Assembly: GCA_005656395.1 (NCBI GenBank)
Contig: SRSI01000060.1
Location: 620,001-684,000, forward strand
DNA from: Strongyloides papillosus
Taxonomy: Eukaryota > Nematoda > Chromadorea > Rhabditida > Strongyloididae
DNA: 64,000 nucleotides
Direction: 5' to 3'
Shown: piece by piece, positions 63,069 to 64,000 of the stretch
Position numbering within the stretch: position 1 is the first letter of the stretch
Layout of the letters: each line of letters starts with the position of its first letter
Made by a program: the position numbers and the translations under genes
Notes under the pieces: model-generated
What the model was told of the DNA's origin: nothing
Databases searched by the model: none
Seen by the model: only the letters and a program-made list of their open reading frames with translations

Positions 63069-64000
63069 ATAATACTTTTATTTGTTAGTAAAATTTGTCA
63101 TAAAAAAAAATCTATGATCTTTATTTACAGAAAAAGTTAATGTCTTTTTTTCTACATAAATAAAAAAATTTATGTAATCTATAGTTTTAAAATTATATAT
63201 AATTTAGAATAGTTGTAAAGTAAATTGATTAATTTTAAAGAAAGTATATAATAAAATAAGCATGAATTATAAATATATACATATTTAATGAAAAGACTAA
63301 ATTTTATTCACGTGATCATCATTAATTGTGTATTTTCTTTCTATATATTTCTATTAAACATGATTAATGTGTAATTATGCATATTGATCTTACTTATTTT
63401 TGTTTTAATTTTCGCTTTGATTATTTTAAAAGTGCTTATTTTGATAAGACCATCTAATTTTCAACTGCTAAAACTATGGAAATAAACTTTGTTTGGTGAA
63501 AAAAAAGACATATAACTTGTACTTTAAATTGATGTAATATATATTGCTAAAAATATTATTCTGTAATTTAAAGGTAACGAAAATTAATGTTAATTTTTTT
63601 GTAAAATATTTTCTAATTACAAGATTAAATATTTTTACTAAATATTGGAGATAAAACACAATAATTTTTTAATTGTTAAAAAGTTTCATTTAAAAGAGTT
63701 ATTATATACGTGCAAATAACTTAGTGTAAAGTTTTAGTTATATTATATAATCATTAGTTTTAATAAAAATTTTAATTAATGCATTTTTTTTAAACTAATA
63801 GTTTCAATGTTACAAAAAAATGCTAAAGAAAGTGATGATAAAATATAATTAAAATTCTAAGCAGCTTATTAAAATGTAGTTTAGTATATGCAACGAAATA
63901 GGTTTATAAATATAAGATAAAAAAGTTTTTTAGCATTTACAATATTTATTAAATATTAAAAAAGAAATTATTCAATATTATAAGAATGTTAATTATATTA
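63069..64000. other. AT-rich upstream region of the nuclear receptor
   Basis: No exon or motif is recognised. The nuclear receptor promoter should be here. Confidence 0.5.

Noticed and set aside
1..64000. tRNA, rRNA, spliced-leader RNA genes and CRISPR arrays
   Set aside because: I scanned for GC-rich clover-leaf blocks, the conserved nematode SL1 core and regular spaced repeats, and found none. A covariance-model search could still reveal a divergent RNA.

Overview
This window looks like nuclear DNA from a very AT-rich nematode. Several things point that way. The genes have multiple exons with GT-AG introns, many only about 40 to 55 bases long, and several starts sit a few bases after a TTTTAG-like acceptor, as expected for spliced-leader trans-splicing. 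The gene set is metazoan: FYVE/SARA, TMF golgin, TMEM87, a nuclear receptor and a myosin light chain. It includes types common in nematodes, such as cathepsin Z, an acylatable globin and a nuclear receptor with a non-standard P-box. The extreme AT bias and Asn/Lys-rich proteins suggest a Strongyloides-like (clade IV) worm. That placement is inference.

I support 14 protein genes, with exon boundaries read from splice signals and reading phase. From left to right they are: (1) a long acidic, S/T-P-repeat protein at 2710-7107 (+), whose frame is broken once in an A7 run; (2) cathepsin Z at 17204-18336 (+); (3, 4) two unrelated small proteins with two membrane spans each at 20996-21569 (-) and 24480-25117 (-); (5) a secreted protein with two EGF-like modules at 27191-28794 (+); (6) a GRAMD4-like membrane protein at 29069-30695 (-); (7) a SARA/endofin-type FYVE protein at 33443-37149 (-); (8) a TMF1-like golgin at 39123-41410 (+). 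Then come (9) an EH-domain protein, (10) a myosin essential light chain and (11) TMEM87, all on the minus strand between 48989 and 53571; (12) a PAN/apple-like cysteine-rich protein at 57008-57877 (+); (13) a globin at 58680-59990 (-); and (14) a nuclear hormone receptor at 61604-63068 (-).

The rest is mostly AT-rich intergenic DNA, but two intervals are transposon-rich. At 8311-9004 and 47821-48534 there are two different internally deleted mariner relics, each with recognisable inverted ends and TA duplications. At 10947-13246 and 43371-46239 there are five copies of one non-coding, roughly 955 bp, TA-flanked MITE-like family. One copy (43371-46239) carries two younger copies of the same family inserted inside it.

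Several genes (SARA, TMF, TMEM87, the EH protein, GRAMD4) have relatives that act in endosome, Golgi or membrane traffic, but nothing in the sequence shows that their neighbourhood is functional. The close minus-strand trio 9-11 is the only arrangement that could suggest operon-like co-transcription. I found no complete novel system. The best leads are the self-nested MITE family, the acylated globin, the frame-broken repeat protein and the EGF protein with a furin-like site.
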